DNA of 6,258 bases, taken from NCBI GenBank assembly GCA_949542085.1, contig CATGXW010000053.1:1-6258 (forward strand), in the 5' to 3' direction. Shown one piece after another: positions 5,396 to 6,258 of this stretch; within the stretch, counting starts at the first letter, position 1; the number at the start of each line of letters is the position of its first letter. The notes under the pieces are model-generated. The model worked only from the letters and a program-made list of their open reading frames with translations, ran no database searches and was not told where the DNA came from. This DNA comes from an uncultured Alphaproteobacteria bacterium. Lineage in GTDB: Bacteria; Pseudomonadota; Alphaproteobacteria; RF32; CAG-239. Position numbers and translations under genes: made by a program.

Positions 5396-5815
5396 ATGAG
5401 TGCGTTCAAAAAAGAACTTTCAGATGAAGAAAAAACAACGTATATGCGCGCCCTGCTATGTGTTTTGGGAGGCAAAAACAGTCTTTCTGACGAACACAAA
5501 TCTTATTTGAAGCATCAGGCCGAAGAAATCGGAATGTCCGCCACGGAATTTCGCAAAGTTTCGTCTCCGAAAAGTACCGATGAACTGGCTAAAGAAATCA
5601 AAAAAATCGGCAGTGTCTGCTTGCGCCGCTTTATCTTGCGAGAAATGATCATGTTGGCGATTGCCGATCATGAAATCAGCGATGAGGAAATGAAAACCAT
5701 TTATGCCGTCGGTATCAACGCCGGCATCAAAGAAGACAAAATCAATGACTTTTTCCTGTGGGCCGCGAAAGGTTTGGAGTGGCAGCTTGAAGGCGAATGT
5801 CTGATTGAAAAATAG
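5396..5815 (+). CDS. TerB-like small helical protein
   Basis: The 139-residue product is all-helical, charged, without signal peptide or membrane segment, so probably cytoplasmic. It resembles the TerB/TerB-like fold: two similar halves of the type 'helix, acidic loop, helix'. The second half (about 82-120) carries the better motif, MLAIADHEISDEEMKTIYAVG, with acidic residues D91, E93, D96, E97 and E98 that suit metal binding. The first half (about 17-54) has the matching GGKNSLSDEHKSYL but lacks the leading Asp. TerB proteins are linked to tellurite and envelope-stress phenotypes, but TerB-like proteins are widespread and no other ter gene is present, so a tellurite role should not be assumed. 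AAAGGA lies 8 nt before the ATG. The stop, TAG, is 6 bp before the ABC-F gene, indicating an operon. Confidence 0.7.
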   Translation: MSAFKKELSDEEKTTYMRALLCVLGGKNSLSDEHKSYLKHQAEEIGMSATEFRKVSSPKSTDELAKEIKKIGSVCLRRFILREMIMLAIADHEISDEEMKTIYAVGINAGIKEDKINDFFLWAAKGLEWQLEGECLIEK

Positions 5816-5821
5816 TCAACG

Positions 5822-6258
5822 ATGCAAGAACCTCCTATCTATGCCATAAAATCCGCCGCCCTCGCCTTTGGAACCAATCAATTGTTCCGAGATGTCGAAC
5901 TCTATATTAATAAAGGAGACAAAATCTCTCTGGTCGGGCGCAACGGCTCCGGCAAATCCACCCTTCTTAAAGTTATTGCCGGCGAGATCGAACCGGATAA
6001 CGGTGATATCTTTATTCAGCCGGGGACAAAAATATCCTACATGCCGCAAGATCCCGATTTATCAGGTTTTGCAACCTTGAGAGACGTGGTGCTTGACGGT
6101 TTTTCAAAAGAAGAGCACGAAGTCGGTTATTTGGCTGACATGCTGATTGAGCAGTTCGGCATTGTCGAGGCGCAAAACCCCGCAACCGCTTCCGGCGGTG
6201 AACGTCGAAAGGCAGCCCTTGCCAGAGCTTTGGCCGGAGAACCGGATATTTTGTTGCT
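5822..6258 (+). CDS. ABC-F family ATPase (Uup-like), N-terminal part (cut by window edge)
   Basis: ABC-F proteins are soluble twin ATPases without membrane domains that act on ribosomes. The 145 complete codons seen make most of the first ATPase domain: Walker A GRNGSGKST at 39-47, Q-loop glutamine at 76 in YMPQDP, and signature SGGERRKAALARAL at 124-137. The start of the Walker B strand, PDILL, lies at the window edge. The compact distance from Walker A to signature, and phrases such as VGRNGSGKSTLLK and SGFATLRDVV, fit the short Uup-like form common in Alphaproteobacteria. The second domain and the linker are outside the window. The ATG lacks a clear ribosome binding site and follows the TerB-like stop by 6 bp in the same frame, so translation probably depends on coupling to the upstream gene. 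Confidence 0.88.
   Translation, partial: MQEPPIYAIKSAALAFGTNQLFRDVELYINKGDKISLVGRNGSGKSTLLKVIAGEIEPDNGDIFIQPGTKISYMPQDPDLSGFATLRDVVLDGFSKEEHEVGYLADMLIEQFGIVEAQNPATASGGERRKAALARALAGEPDILL

Overview
The window looks like chromosomal DNA of a flagellated alphaproteobacterium of moderate GC content. The main evidence is a clear FlbT, the flagellin-mRNA regulator characteristic of Alphaproteobacteria, next to a flagellin gene. An alphaproteobacterial-type FliF and a short alphaproteobacterial-type ABC-F ATPase agree with this. I cannot name the genus from sequence alone. The AT-leaning composition would fit a host-associated lineage, but that is inference.

Layout, left to right. Positions 1-1916 (minus strand) hold the start of fliG, cut by the window edge, and complete fliF, 11 bp apart and read fliF to fliG. 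These encode the membrane (MS) ring and the rotor (C-ring) protein that binds it. Upstream of fliF (about 1917-2304) is a gene-free, GC-rich block with four degenerate tandem copies and one partial copy of a repeat that begins TTAAG. Positions 2305-2812 hold flbT with its own near-consensus promoter and its own intrinsic terminator. Positions 2920-4358 hold a 433-residue flagellin gene with its own terminator, a short structured leader and a candidate promoter. Positions 4446-5188 hold a gene for a signal-peptide-bearing outer-membrane beta-barrel protein with a promoter and a perfect hairpin terminator. From 5330 onward, on the plus strand, a TerB-like small helical protein is followed 6 bp later by an ABC-F ATPase cut by the right edge.

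How the genes fit together: FliF and FliG build the base of the flagellar motor. Flagellin is the filament subunit. FlbT, encoded just downstream of flagellin but as a separate transcription unit, would be expected to act on the flagellin mRNA leader. FlaF, the usual partner and neighbour of FlbT, is not in the window. The outer-membrane protein and the TerB/ABC-F pair have no evident link to the flagellar genes.

I see no clearly new multi-gene system. The least explained parts are the TTAAG repeat block before fliF, the flagellin leader as a candidate FlbT target, and the large variable domain of the flagellin. No tRNA, rRNA, CRISPR array or insertion sequence was recognised.
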